A model generated the notes under the pieces. It worked only from the letters and a program-made list of their open reading frames with translations, did not search any database and was not told the DNA's origin. 64,000 nucleotides of DNA. Source: Maniola hyperantus (Eukaryota > Arthropoda > Insecta > Lepidoptera > Nymphalidae). The DNA lies in contig NC_048543.1 of NCBI RefSeq assembly GCF_902806685.2, positions 6,056,106 to 6,120,105 of the forward strand, given 5' to 3'. Below, one piece after another: positions 35,249-48,762 of this stretch. A program made the position numbers and the translations under genes. How positions within the stretch are numbered: the first letter of the stretch is position 1; every line of letters starts with the position of its first letter.

Positions 35249-38200
35249 TCAGCCAACAATCTTCCGGACGCGGTTACAATCCGCTACTTGTTGCAGAAGC
35301 GATACTTCATCACTGGGTTCCTTCTTCTTAATAAGAAACTTTCCATGCACTTTCATATGTACTTTAAGATTATTGTTCCCTGTAAAAGCTTTTTGGCATA
35401 TCTTGCAGACATACGGTTTAATGCCTGCAAATAAAGATAAATACCTGTTACTAAAGATTTGAAACAAAATCATTAATCCTGGGTAAGATTTGTACGGATA
35501 GATCATCCGAATTCAATCAACCGAGAACAACCAGACTTGGTTCACTCTAAGGCCACGTGGCCCGAGTGTGTGGTGTGGATACACCACAGCGATGCGAGCC
35601 CGGCGGCTCCCGATTCCCTTCGATCTCATAAAAGAGAAAGATATATAAACGACTAGATGATGCCCGCGACTTCGTCCGCGTGGATCTAGGTTTTTAAAAA
35701 TCCCGTGGGAACTCTTTAATTTTCCGGGCTAAAAAGTAGCCTTCCTTCATCAAGGCTCCCGGATGTAAGCTAACTCTGTACCAAACATCAGAATCGGTTA
35801 AACTGTTGGCCGTGAAGAGTTAGCAGACAGACAGACACTATCGCATTAAAATATTAGCATGGATAAGAGATTACGCGATACGAGCGTTTGTTAAATTCGT
35901 CTGAATTGTACTTGATTCCGTCGTAACCACCGTCGTGGGTGTAAGGTACCCACTATCAAGTATTCCGGGACAACCTCACGCAGAAGCACGCGAGAAACGT
36001 TAGCTCGAGGCTCGCTCACCGGTGTGTGTGCGGCGGTGCTTGACGAGCACGGCGGCGTAGTAGAACTTGGCGGGGCAGTACTCGCACGCGTGGCGCGGCA
36101 CGCCGGCGTGCTTGTCGCGGTGCGCGGCCAGCGCGTCGCTGCCGCGGAAGCGCGCCGGACAGAGTGTGCACTCGTACCATCTGTTCATGTCGTGGGTTCG
36201 CATGTGCCTGTTCAACTGTAAGATAAAATTAAACTTGTCAAAAACCCACGACGATAACGACGACGGTCCGCTTAAGCTTCAGATAGGCAATGCTCAGTCG
36301 TATTCCAGAAAGTGAAGACAACTTCGTGCGCCTGAGTGTGTAACGTTACAAATTAAGATGCTGAAGCGATGTTTATACACTCGAAGGAGTCATTGATTGA
36401 CGTCCAGTGCAAGCCTTTTCTGTAATATTGATATAAATCAGTCAAGAGCGAGTCGGATTTGCACACGAAGGGTTCTGTACCATCGTACAAGAAATTACAC
36501 ATTTTTTAATCTGCCAAATTTCATCATTCTAAGTCAACAGGACAGACAGACAGACACACTTTCGCATTTATAATAATAGTATGGATATAGGCAAATACCC
36601 AATGACTCCTTACATTGGTCCGACTTGGGAAAACTTTACCGCACACAGGGCACATCACGGCTCCGTGCTTACACACATGCTTGTCGAGCACAGCCTGCGA
36701 GTCGTACACGTTGTGGCATCGCGGGCAATACACTCTGTCCGGATTGTGCCTCGCCTTTTTATGGAGCTACAAACAGAATAGTATACAATTATTTGCTTAT
36801 CAAATCAAATCAAATGCTTTATTCAAAACTAGCGACCTGTCCCGGCTTCGCACGGGTGGCTTGTTACAATTTTCAAGGGATCTCTAATTTTATTGATGTA
36901 TGTATGTATATACTTTATTGCACCACAGAAACACAAATGACAGGTTACAAAAAGAAATCTTTAAGTAGGTACAAAAAGGCGGTCTTATCGCTAAATAGCG
37001 ATCTCTTCCAGACAACCTTAACGCTAGGGAGAAAACGAACAAATGGACAATGGGATTGATATATAGCATATGTCACTCAGAAATAATGTATCTTTCTACT
37101 AGCGAAAGAATTTTCAAAATCGGTTCGGTAGTTACAGAGATTACCCCCTACAAACAAACTTACAAACTGTACCTCTTTATAATATTAAGTATAGATAAGT
37201 AATAAATCACACTTTTTAATAGTCGGTTGTTGCATTTGTAAGAAGATATTATAGTGGTGATAATTTTTACGCGAACTTGAGACAACACTATTATTATACA
37301 TTTACAAATAATAACGCATTAAAATCTAACATACAGTACGCGGCAGAAAATAATGTACATCGACCTTTAGAAAGAGATAGCGGTTTTGTAGAGTATTGTC
37401 TCAGTCGTTGAGACCGACAAAACGTCACGTAGGTATGAGTGACAGAGACAACGCTCTACAAAGCCTAAAGATCGATGTACATTATTTTCTGCCGCGTACT
37501 GTAACAACAGTGTCTTTAATGTGTCGTGCCAACGAAAAGGCCCCGAACTCAGTTAACTGTTGTGGATACACGTGACGTAACCACAACGCTGTTATTCTGT
37601 TCAACATTCAACATATTATACATCAGTCACCACTAATTTTTGATTACCATAAAAAATCGCACAATTCGAAAAACCCTACTTGGGGTCCCAAGGTGCCAGA
37701 ATGGCGACCTCCGCACCGCACCGCACCGGAAAGCGCAGCGTTGGAGGTGTTGTGTATCCACTTAGTGGGCCCCCCCACTACGTGGATACACAACATCAAA
37801 CGGGTCGCAGGGAACCGCTGGATTCAGGCGGCGCAAGACCGTGGTATGTGGAAGTCCCTTCAAGCGCCAGCAATAGACGTCTATCGGTTGATGATGATAA
37901 AAAAATTGCTTAGAATTTAAGTTATTCAACTAGTTCTCGGCGATGTGTGATCTCTGACAATACGCAGCCGGCCGGCTTGGCCAGCGTGGGGATCTAAATG
38001 GCCTGAAGTTTTAATATACCTTCAAGTCAAGAGTGAATAGGCATCGTCTAGACAAGATCAATCTTAGGCTGCTTTACTTTACTTGCCCACAGCTCTGATT
38101 GCAGCTAACCCTTCGTTCCACTCACAGATAATATGTCCAGATTTGCAACTAGCGTGGCTCCCTCAGTCCCTCTCGCTCAAGCAGATTTTCTTACTTGTAA

Positions 38201-41200
38201 AATGTCATTCCTTCTACACTTCACGTTGTTTGTCAAATACTCACGTACAAATACATTTTAACAACAACAACAAGCTCTTATTAGAACGTGACAAAATGAT
38301 TGTGATTTGTCCTTATCACCGTGGCCACTTTTTTTTGTTTGCCAAAATGTATTTGTACGTGAGTATTTGGCAAACAACGTGAAGTGTAGAAGGAATGACA
38401 TTTCACAAGTAAGAAAATCTGCTTGAGCGAGAGGGACTGAGGGGGCCACGCTAGTTGCAAATCTGGACATATCTGTGGTTGAAATGATATTCAAATCTTA
38501 CCCTTAAATTATTGCTAAGTTTGAAAGTGGAATCACACAAATCGCAACTGAAGGGTCTTATATCCAAATGTGTCGCGAGGTGAACCTTTAGGCGACACTT
38601 GTTCAAACATCTAAAACAAATAAGAACACTTTAATCACTACCCATATTATAAATGCGAAAGTGTGTTTGTTTGTCCTTGAATCACGTCGCGACGGAGCAA
38701 CGGATCGCCGTGATATTTTGCATGGGTAGGTATAGTTCACAGGCTACATAAATTTTTATCCCAAAACACAGGATTTTTAAAAACCAAAATCCAAGCGAAC
38801 GAAGTCGCGGGCATTAGCTAGTTAAATACTAAATGCCAATGATATTATCATAACATGCTGAAAAACCAGTCAAGTACGAGTCGTACTCGCAAACGAAGGG
38901 TTCAGTACCATCGTACAAGATTATGCACTCTATAATTTTTTTAATTTACATGTCAGCCATTTCAAATTTTTATTATTTGTTGTTATAGCGGTAATGGAAA
39001 TACACTGCAATATGAAACTACAAAATACAATGCAATATGAAAATTTCATCATCCATTCCATCAGCTGTGCAGTGTGTACGGCGAAACAATGCAGAATACG
39101 GTGTTTTGTGATCAAGGTTTGGTAGAATTCATCCTTAGGACCCAGAGAAACATTTAAGAAGTGGAGCCATCAAGAATTTTGATGCAAATATGTAAGCGTA
39201 GAAACCAATTAGGGTATGAGCAGGGCCTTAATAAAACGCCGGAGCCCGTAGTTAGCCTGTTTCCACCTTAGACCGCATCATCATTCATTACTTACCACCA
39301 GATGTTATCGCAGTCCGGGGCTAACTTGTAATGGAATAAAAAAACTTTTTTTTTAAGAATTTAGCTATATTAATCATGACTAACTTTCCCCTTTCCCCTC
39401 CAACTAAGCGTAAAAAGCTTGCGCTAGTAGTAGGTAAGACAATAGTGAAACAGGTGCGGTTTCAACCGCCGACCTTTCAGATTTCATTCCGCTCCTGGAA
39501 CAGTTGAGCTATTTAGCCTTCTATATTACTATATATTCTATATTATTATGATCACTCACAATTTGTTGCAGTAGTCACAGTAAAATTTCTTTTTCTTAAT
39601 GTTGTGATAGTCATAGGAGTGAACACGCAGTCGCATCGGTGTCGCGAAAGCGCGGTCACATAGTCTACATCTCAGCTTTTGCGTCTGAAGACAATAAAAC
39701 AATATTTGAAGCCAACTTTTAATCACTGTTGCGCGGCGATAGCTTTCATCCTGGGGAAGGACATAGCATACTTTTGATCCTGGAAAATCAAAGAGTTCCG
39801 ACGGGATTTTTAAAAGCCTAAATTCACGCGGACGGAGTCGCGTGCATCACCTAGACATTGACTTCTTCCAAACTAATCCACCTCCATTTTAGAGTACCTA
39901 CTCTGCCAAACTACCAAGTAAAAAAAACCGGCTACGTGCGTGGCGGGCAACGCGCAGTGTAGGGTTCCGTAGTCACAATTATTTTAACCTCGAAAAACAG
40001 TTTTTTTTTTTTTTTTTTTTAATTTATTATCAAATAAAAATACATACAAATAAAAGCTTAAACTAAAAACACCGAAAAAACCACAGAGGTTTGTCCTCGG
40101 TGCCTATCTGCAACGAAGATACCTATTAACTAATTACTTAAAAGAAATAATCTTCAGTAGGTATATATAACGCGAAGAATCACGTAAGTATGTAACATAT
40201 TATCATCGTGAGTAGGTTTATTAAATTTAGGGTTTATTAGGTGAATAGGATTAGCACTAATATAAATAATTATATAATCTACATAGACACAAAAGACTCA
40301 GCCATCTAACTTTGCTAAAAAATATTCTTTTTATTTATACTTAATGTTTTTAATATCTATTTTTTTAATCAGCGTTGGAGGTAGTTCATTTATGAATCGC
40401 GGAACCAAGTACGCGGTGGTTCGCTCGCCGTAAGTATTGTTAGCGCGCGTAGTGTGCAGGCGGTTAGCCGTCATCACACGAGTCTGTACAGGATGTTCTA
40501 TTTTCCGGAGTATCTTCTCGTTGAAGAACTCCTCCTTTAGTAATGAGCATTTAAACTGTTCCTGAACGGGTAATGTTTTACAATGTTTAAATAGCCCTAG
40601 TTCATTGCCGTCGTATTTCGATTTAATGGAACTAGAGACAATAGTTTTTAAAATTCTTAACTGTAACTTATATATATTATTGAGGTAAGTTTTATAAGTT
40701 CGACCGTAGCTACTGAGACCATATTGTACGTAAGTTAGAGCAAACGAGTTATATAGCATATTTGGTTTTAAATGGAATCCGTCGATTCAAGATAATTATA
40801 TTAGCGAGAAATTGCCTTAGTTTATTACATACATAATCTATGTGCAAACCCCAGTTGAATTTACAGTCAATGGTGAGACCGAGATAGGTATATCGGTCGA
40901 CTAGCTCAATCGAAGGGCAATTACAACAGTTCAGATTATCACTGTGTAGACAGACATGATCGTGAGCTATAATTTTTTAAAGGGGAGATATTTTAGATAG
41001 GCTGATCTGATGTGAATTAATTTGGTTTTTTTGACATTAAGAACTAAACCCGCATCGTGACACCACATGGTCAGGGTGTTGAAGTCCGTCTGCAATGCAT
41101 CACAGATCTAACTCCTTAACCTGTGAACCGTACTTACCCATGATAGAGGGCAATGACAAGCCTCTCACTGACCCGAAGGCTTACCGTCCCATTACGCTCC

Positions 41201-44200
41201 TCCCCGTTCTTGGGAAAATTCTTGAACGTGTCATGCTCATATGCGCACCGCAGATCACCAGTGGGATCTCGGACTTCCAGCATGGATTTTCTCCGGGTAA
41301 GTCGACCGTATCGGCGCTGCAGGCGGTCCTCGGCACTGCCAAAACTACTGAGGCGAAATACGTGCAATCTTCTTGGATATATCAGGCGCCTTCGACAACG
41401 CCTATGTGGCCTATGATCCTCTTGAAATCCAAGAGGGGAGGTTGTCCTCCGAACATCTACCGCATGTTAGCGAGCTACTTTCACAACAGGCGCGTTGGCC
41501 TATTCATCGGGGACCAGGGGCGGTGGAAGACGTCGACCATGGGATGTCCACAGGGATCAGTGCTGGGGCCAACTTTATGGAACGTCCTCCTTGACGACTT
41601 GCTTCGGTTGCCGCTACCGGGGGGAGTAAAGATCGTAGCATACGCGGACGACGTCACGATTCTGATTGAGGCCGATACGCGTAGAGCGATCGAGACCGCC
41701 GCGGCCGATACCATCCGGCAGATTGAGGACTGGGGCCGTCGCAACCGGCTCGCATTCGCTCCCAGCAAGTCGCAAACTATGACGCTAAAGGGCAAGCTCA
41801 GGAAGCGACCCCCAGTAATCAAGCTCGGTGGTAGCTCGATCAGGCACGTGACGGAGGCGGTCGTTCTTGGCGTGACTATCGATGCAAGTCTGTCCTTCGC
41901 GCAGCATGCGTTGTCGATCGGGGAGCGCGCGGCGAGATGCTTCGGGAAGATGTCGCGTGTGTCGACTTCATCCTGGGGCATCCGTTATCCTGCGCTGCGC
42001 ATCCTGTACCGTGGAACATTCGTAGCGACGATAACGTATGCTGCAGCGTGCTGGGCGGGGAGGGCGGTGCTTCACGTCGTGCGGTCGACGCTCATCAAGG
42101 CGCAGAGGTCTTCCCTCATCTTACTCACAAAAGCGTATCGCTCTGCCAGCTCCGCTGCGCTAGCGGTGCTCGCGGGTGTGTTGCCGGCCGACCTGGAATT
42201 GATCCGTGTTGGGAGAATCGAAGAGGTGCGCCAGTCCGTGCCCAAGAAGGAGTTGAGCAGACGCAAGCGGGATATCGGATCGGATGTGATTGCGATGTAG
42301 CAGGAGCGGTGGTCTGCGGAGATTTGGGGTGACGAATTGCGACGCTTTTTCCCAGACGTATCCGGCAGGCTCGGGGCCACCTGGGTCGTGCCGGACTACG
42401 AGACCTCACAGATCCTCATCGGACACGGCTGTTTCCGGGCGCGCCTGCATAGGATGACGTTGTGCGAGAGCCCGGCGTGCGAGTGCGGCCTTGGCGACGA
42501 GGATAGGCACCATGTACTGTGGGAGTGTCCCCTCTATGACGACTTGCGAGTGACGATGTTGGATGGAATCGTACGCGGGGAAGCGGGGCCGGTCTTCTAC
42601 ACGGACCTCGTCTCATCGGCGGGGAACTACAACCGGCTACGGGAATTCGCGCACCATTGGCATAAGAGGCGAAGCAGCTCGGAGCGTACAGGTGCCAGGC
42701 CGGCACCACGGAGGAGCAGCAGCGGAGATCACAGCTGTGTTAGTGACGTCTAGCCCCCAAGGGGGGAGAGTGAGCATAAGGGACAAGGAAGAGACAAAAA
42801 TAATTTGTAGGGAGTCAAGAAGGCGCCCCGGGAAATGCCAAGAGCAAGTACCGAACGGGCGCCCTCCCGCGATTCGGCCCATATAACCGAGAGGTTGGTG
42901 GGGCCATGGGAGGTGGAGGGTTGTCCCTTACCCATGATAAATTTCCTTTAAAATTGATTATATGTACCACTGCTGTGAATTTTTTCACGTGTGTCATTTG
43001 GCTGATAAATGGCCCCGGGACACTTAACTCTAATAAAAATTACCACTTTAAAACATCATATTTCACAAACGGATCTAGAAATCGAAAAATGATATTCCCA
43101 CACCCACAGTATTTTTGAGGGCATAAAAGAAACTTACTGTGAAAAATTCATGTTACTAACTCCAGCGGTTTAGGCTGTGCGTTGATAGATCAGTCTGTCA
43201 GTTAGGACAAGTCTTTTATATATCCAATTTAACCCAATTAGGGGTGGAATTTTTTAAAATCCTTTCTTAGTGGATACCTACTCTTTACAAAGAACACACC
43301 TTTCAACATGTCTCTACGATCAGTGGTTTAGGTTATAATTAATTTTGGCATGTCAGCAAAGGAAAAATGGATTGCACTTACTTCTCCTTCTGTATGATGA
43401 TATTTTCTGAAATGATGTTCCATATAAATTGCAGATTTAAATTTCTGTGAGCACAAGTGACATGGAAGTTTCTTTCCTGGCAAGTGTTTTATTCTGTGTG
43501 ACATTAACTCTTGCCAGTCTACGCATTTTTCTTCACAATTGTTACAGCTGTTGTTCTGCCTGTGTGTTGATAAATGTACATCCAGTTCGGCATTATCTTC
43601 GAATGATTTCGTGCATAAACCTGAAAATAATGTCACTTGCAAGCTGTCGCCCACAACTAAAGGATTCAAAACAGAGAAGTTCAAATCGAAGGTTCAAAGT
43701 AGAAACGTCAGTACACGTTATTGTTAAAAACACACGTATTGGCATAGTTACAACTTACAGTACACACGGATACACCCGCAAGTTTACTCATATAAGTACC
43801 TTACATGGATAACTTACGACAAATTTACTAATGTATCACTTTTATAAGTACATTTATTTACCTTAGTATATATTTACTGTCAAATATTGTTAATTAATCG
43901 AGTAAGCTATACTTACGTGAGTAAAACTTACAGGTGTAAACGCGGCCTTATGAATGTGGCCAATGCCATTCCCCTCCACGTCTGTTTGTGTTGGCCTTTA
44001 GGCTGAAATCTATAGAGCACTTTCACTTTGCTCAGACTTACTGTGACAGCGTTATATCGCTGGCATGAATCTGTCTCGTTTTAACTGAAACTTAAACCTA
44101 ATTTGTGTTGTTTCGGATTGACTATGCTGCGTAGGCCCTACGTAGTACGTACGTAGGTTTACTTAAGCCTAAGAAAATTCAAAGTATATATAGTACGCGA

Positions 44201-47200
44201 GAGGTCGAGATAGCAATCGGGGTGGGAACGTCCCGCACACCCGCGCCATTACCCGGTGCGGGGTGTGCGGGCGTCTCTCCGCCTTATACCCAGTACATAG
44301 TAAATATTATACGTATAGTCCATACATATATTATCCGTGTAAGCTCTATAGATCTCAACCTTCGAGTTCAGTGTCCGTAACTTAAGCTATAAACACACAT
44401 AGAAAGAAGCGGGTCTTGACGTCTTGTAAATTTTAATCAATATTGTTATATTATAATGAACTAGCGACCCGCCCCGGCTTCGAACGGGTTGCTTATTACA
44501 ATTTTCGTAGGTATCTTTAATTTATGGAAAACGAATTTACACTATCACTCAGGAGTAAGCTTTCTACTGGTGAAAGAATTTTCAAAATCGGTTCAGTAGT
44601 TCCAGAGATTACTTCCTACAAACAAACTTACCTCTTTGTTACATATCCTAACGATAACCTAGTTCAAATCACTTACGCAGCTAACCATCTTCGAAGGCTA
44701 AGTCACTAGGTCATTAGTCCAGCGCATCAGCAACAAATAACCTCGTTGTCATACGTGACTCCAACTGATTGGGATTTATCTACATTTTAATATTAAGGTA
44801 TGTATTTAAACCAAGTGAGAGATGTGAAGAGGGACATTCTGTCGTCACTCGACGCAGTCTCTTAGTTGGGTTAGATTAGATTTAGGTCGCAATGTGAAAC
44901 TCTGCATCTAACCTTGGTGCAGAGTGAGGACTAAGGTTAGGTTAAAATGATTTAAGAATAATTTTAGTAAAATTCTATCTCCGTTTCCTTCAAAAATCCT
45001 TCTGGCTGCCGCTTACGTAACTTCTTTATAATATCAGTACCCTTATTATAAATGCGAAAGTGTGTTTGTTTGTTGGTTTGTCGTTCAATCACGTGGCAAC
45101 GGTGCAACGGATTGACGTGATTTTTTGTATGGGTATAAATAAAGACCTGGAGAGTGACATAGGCTACTTTATATCCCGGAAAATCAAAGTTCCCACAGGA
45201 TTTTTAAAAACTTATTCCACGTAAACGAAGTCGCGGGCATCAGCTAGTTAGTAAATAAATTGCTTCATTGGTCTGGTCTAGTATGTGTATGACGAGGTCC
45301 TGGGTGCGATTCCCGGGTTGGGCCAAAAACAGTTTTTTTTAATTCATAGACTAGCGCTTGGCTGCAATCAGACGTGGCAAGTGGTAATGCAGATGCGCTC
45401 CTAATATGGAGCGCGCTTGCCTAGAAGATGCCTATTCACTCTTGACTTGATAGTACCCATATTATAATTTGAGGGGAAAACTGATGCTGGAAGGGCAAAT
45501 CTATCTATACTATGGATCACCCTTCCAGCATCAGTTTTTTCATGGAGTTTCAGCTTTCTACTGAAAGGTGAAGGAGGAACCAGGTCAAAAACAACAACAA
45601 AGTATAAATATTTACCACATGGTAGACTTGTTTCTGAAGTCGTGTCATTACTTTTTCCTTTACTTTTTCCATTTTTGATGCCATTACCTTTAGATTTTGG
45701 TTCTGAAAAAAAAACATTAAATTTTAGGTACATGTCTATCAGATGACTTTAATTTGAATAAGACAGAAATATTTACCAGAAGATTTTTCTTTCGGAGTCT
45801 TTACACTTTTAGTTTTTTTTATGCCTTTGCTCACACCGTTTTTTTCTGAAAGAATTTGATTAAAATAAATTAGAAAACTAAACATTTGAAAAGCCTACCA
45901 TTATCTACCAAAACAAATTATGTCTATGCCAAGTATTGTCACAAAGGAAAGCTGCCTATTTGATTGAACACATAGACCTATAAATACTTGTTGAACACAA
46001 ATATTTACTGGTGGTTTAACAAGGGTCCTATTGTTTTCACTGTGCTCCTTATGATTAGAAATAGGATAAAAATAGACCTTCATTTAGTTTATTTAAAAAA
46101 ATTGTGTGTAACCAAACCAGCATTGCATTAATATTATTTAAATTTAATTTTCCACTGATCCAATGATTCCTGATAATATTAACTGTATTAGATATCAGAA
46201 AAAGTTCTGGTAATAATCATAACCAAAACTAATAAAGCATTTGATATATCTACTTAATTAGAATAAAATAGAAATGCTGTTAAAAATTACCGCTAAGTGA
46301 TTTCTTCTTTGCATATTTAGTTTTTCTTTTGGAGCTATTAATCTCTTTGCTTGTATTTTCTTCTGAAATTTTTTAAAACAGACAATAAATATTATATTTC
46401 ATTTAATAAGACATGCATTGATCACATGTAAAATTGCATATTTTTAGGGTTCCATGCCTCAAAAGGAACCCTTATAGGATCACTTTGTTGTCTGTTGTGT
46501 CTGTCAATTAAACCTATAGGGTATGAAGTTTGGTAGATAGGTAGGTCTTATAGCACGAGCAAAGGATCCAAAACCCTGAATTTGTGGTTACATCACAAGA
46601 AAAAAATACCTTTCAAAGGAAAATTCCTATACCCGAGTGGGATACCTATAGTAGTAGTAGTAGTAGTAGAATTATTAGAATCAAGTGTCGTCGTCATCGT
46701 CGTCCCCCCCCCCTTTATCACCCTTTATCAGCCAAATGGTAGTATATTGGAACGTGAAAAAATTCACAGCAGTAGTATATATATCCAAATTGCTTATAAA
46801 AATTACATCAAAGATGTCGAGACTAATATCAGGAAGCATCCTCAAAAGTTTTGGGCTCACGTCTCGTGCTTGCGATCAAAAGGTGGTTTCGAGCCAACAG
46901 TGGATTCCAATGGCGAGCGCCTGGTGGGAACCAAAGCAGCCGAAGCTTTTGCAAAGTTTTTCTCAAGCGTATTTCTCCCCGAGGTTCCATCACTAAGTGC
47001 TTCGCAGGCTAATAGTTATGATAACAGCCAAAACAGTAATATGATATGTATACAAAATTTCTCTCCACAGCAAGTAAAGCATGGTATTACTAAGTTGAAG
47101 CCGAATAGCTCTATAGGCCCGGATGAAATTCCACCCTATATACTCAAGAAGTCCAATTATTTTGTGCTCCCCCTCTTTCATATATTCAACTTGTCTCTTA

Positions 47201-48728
47201 AATCTGGTACTTACCCATCACAATGGAAGCTATCAAGGGTTACCCCTATTCCTAAAACTAGAAATACCGTAGCTGTTGAGGATTTCCGCCCTATAGCAAT
47301 CTTGTCTACACCGGCTAAAGTTTTTGAGAGCATACTACATGAAATAATTCATAAGCAAGTCAATGTGTTTCTCTCTGATGAACAACACGGCTTTAGGAGC
47401 AAGCGATCAGTTAATAGTAACCTATTGATATTGGTAGACTACATTTCCGAATGCTTGGATCGTGGTGGACAAGTTGATGTCCTTTACTTTGATTTTCGGA
47501 AAGCGTTCGACGGGGTCAACAATGATATATTACTATCCAAGTTGTCTAAGATTGGTTTCGCTCCCAACCTCCTACATCTAATGGCAAATTATCTGCAAGA
47601 TCGAAAGCAATTTGTACGGCTTGGCATGTATGAGTCCAAACCCTACCACACTCGTTCAGGCGTCAGTCAAGGCTCGATTCTTGGTCCTCTCCTTTTCTTG
47701 ATAATGGTCAATGACCTGCCATTAGTGCTGGAAAGGGCCAAGTGTTTACTATACGCTGACGACCTGAAATTGTTTATGGAAATAAAATCTGAGGCCGAAT
47801 GTGTTGAACTCCAGGATGATATCGATGCTGTCATCAAATGGAGTGACGAAAACAGAATGGAGTTCAACACCAATAAATGTTCGGTCATGACTTTTGGACG
47901 CGGAAGGTGTCCAGTTTTCTTCCCGTATAAAATGAGCGGAGTTCAATTGCCCAGACAAACTAATGTAAAAGACCTGGGAGTAATATTTGACCATAAACTG
48001 ACATTCCATGACCATATTTCTACACTCGCCTCCGAATCATTCCAGCGGTTGGGGTTTGTTTTGCGTAATACTCAAGATTTTCAAAATTGTTACACGATAA
48101 AACTGCTATTTGACGCTTTGGTTCGTGCCAAGCTAGAAACCAGCGCTTGTATTTGGAATCCATATGAAAGCACTTACACCTTGCTACTTGAAAAGGTTCA
48201 AAAAGCCTTTCTAAGGTATTTATATAAAAAATTGCACGGGTATTACCCATTTATGTATCCCACAAAATTTCTCCAAGGGCACTTGGGTTTCCACTCGCTC
48301 AAAACCCGAAGAGACTGCGACCAAATTGGTACAATTTGCAAGATTCTTAGGGGTGTGATTGACTGCTCTGAACTACACAACAAGCTCTGCTGCGTTTATG
48401 CACCCTCTAATTACAGCTATCTCCGCCACCGCTCCAAATTTTTCGTAAGTCCGTTTAGTCGCACGGTAGCGCGTTCCAGGTCACCCATACCGCGCACTTT
48501 GGCTGCGCTCAACGCACTGCTGAAGGAGTCCCCTCGCTGTGACATATTTGCTGACAAATGGGCTGACCTCATGGGTCAGATCTTGCACTTTTGTGAAAAT
48601 TTATAATTTTGCTTTTTAAAATTTATAATTTTAAGTTGTTAATTTTTGTAAGTATGTTTATGTTAGTTTGTACTCGTATTTTAATTAGTGTAATTGGCTT
48701 TATGGCCGTTCTGATTAAATAATAAATA

Positions 48729-48762
<34 letters not shown>

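Noticed and set aside
41481..41981. Minus-strand open frame of 166 codons
   Set aside because: Shadow of the GC-rich R1 reverse transcriptase on the plus strand.
44870..44950. GGTTAG-rich stretch as possible telomeric repeat
   Set aside because: Only a few imperfect units, part of a short inverted sequence.
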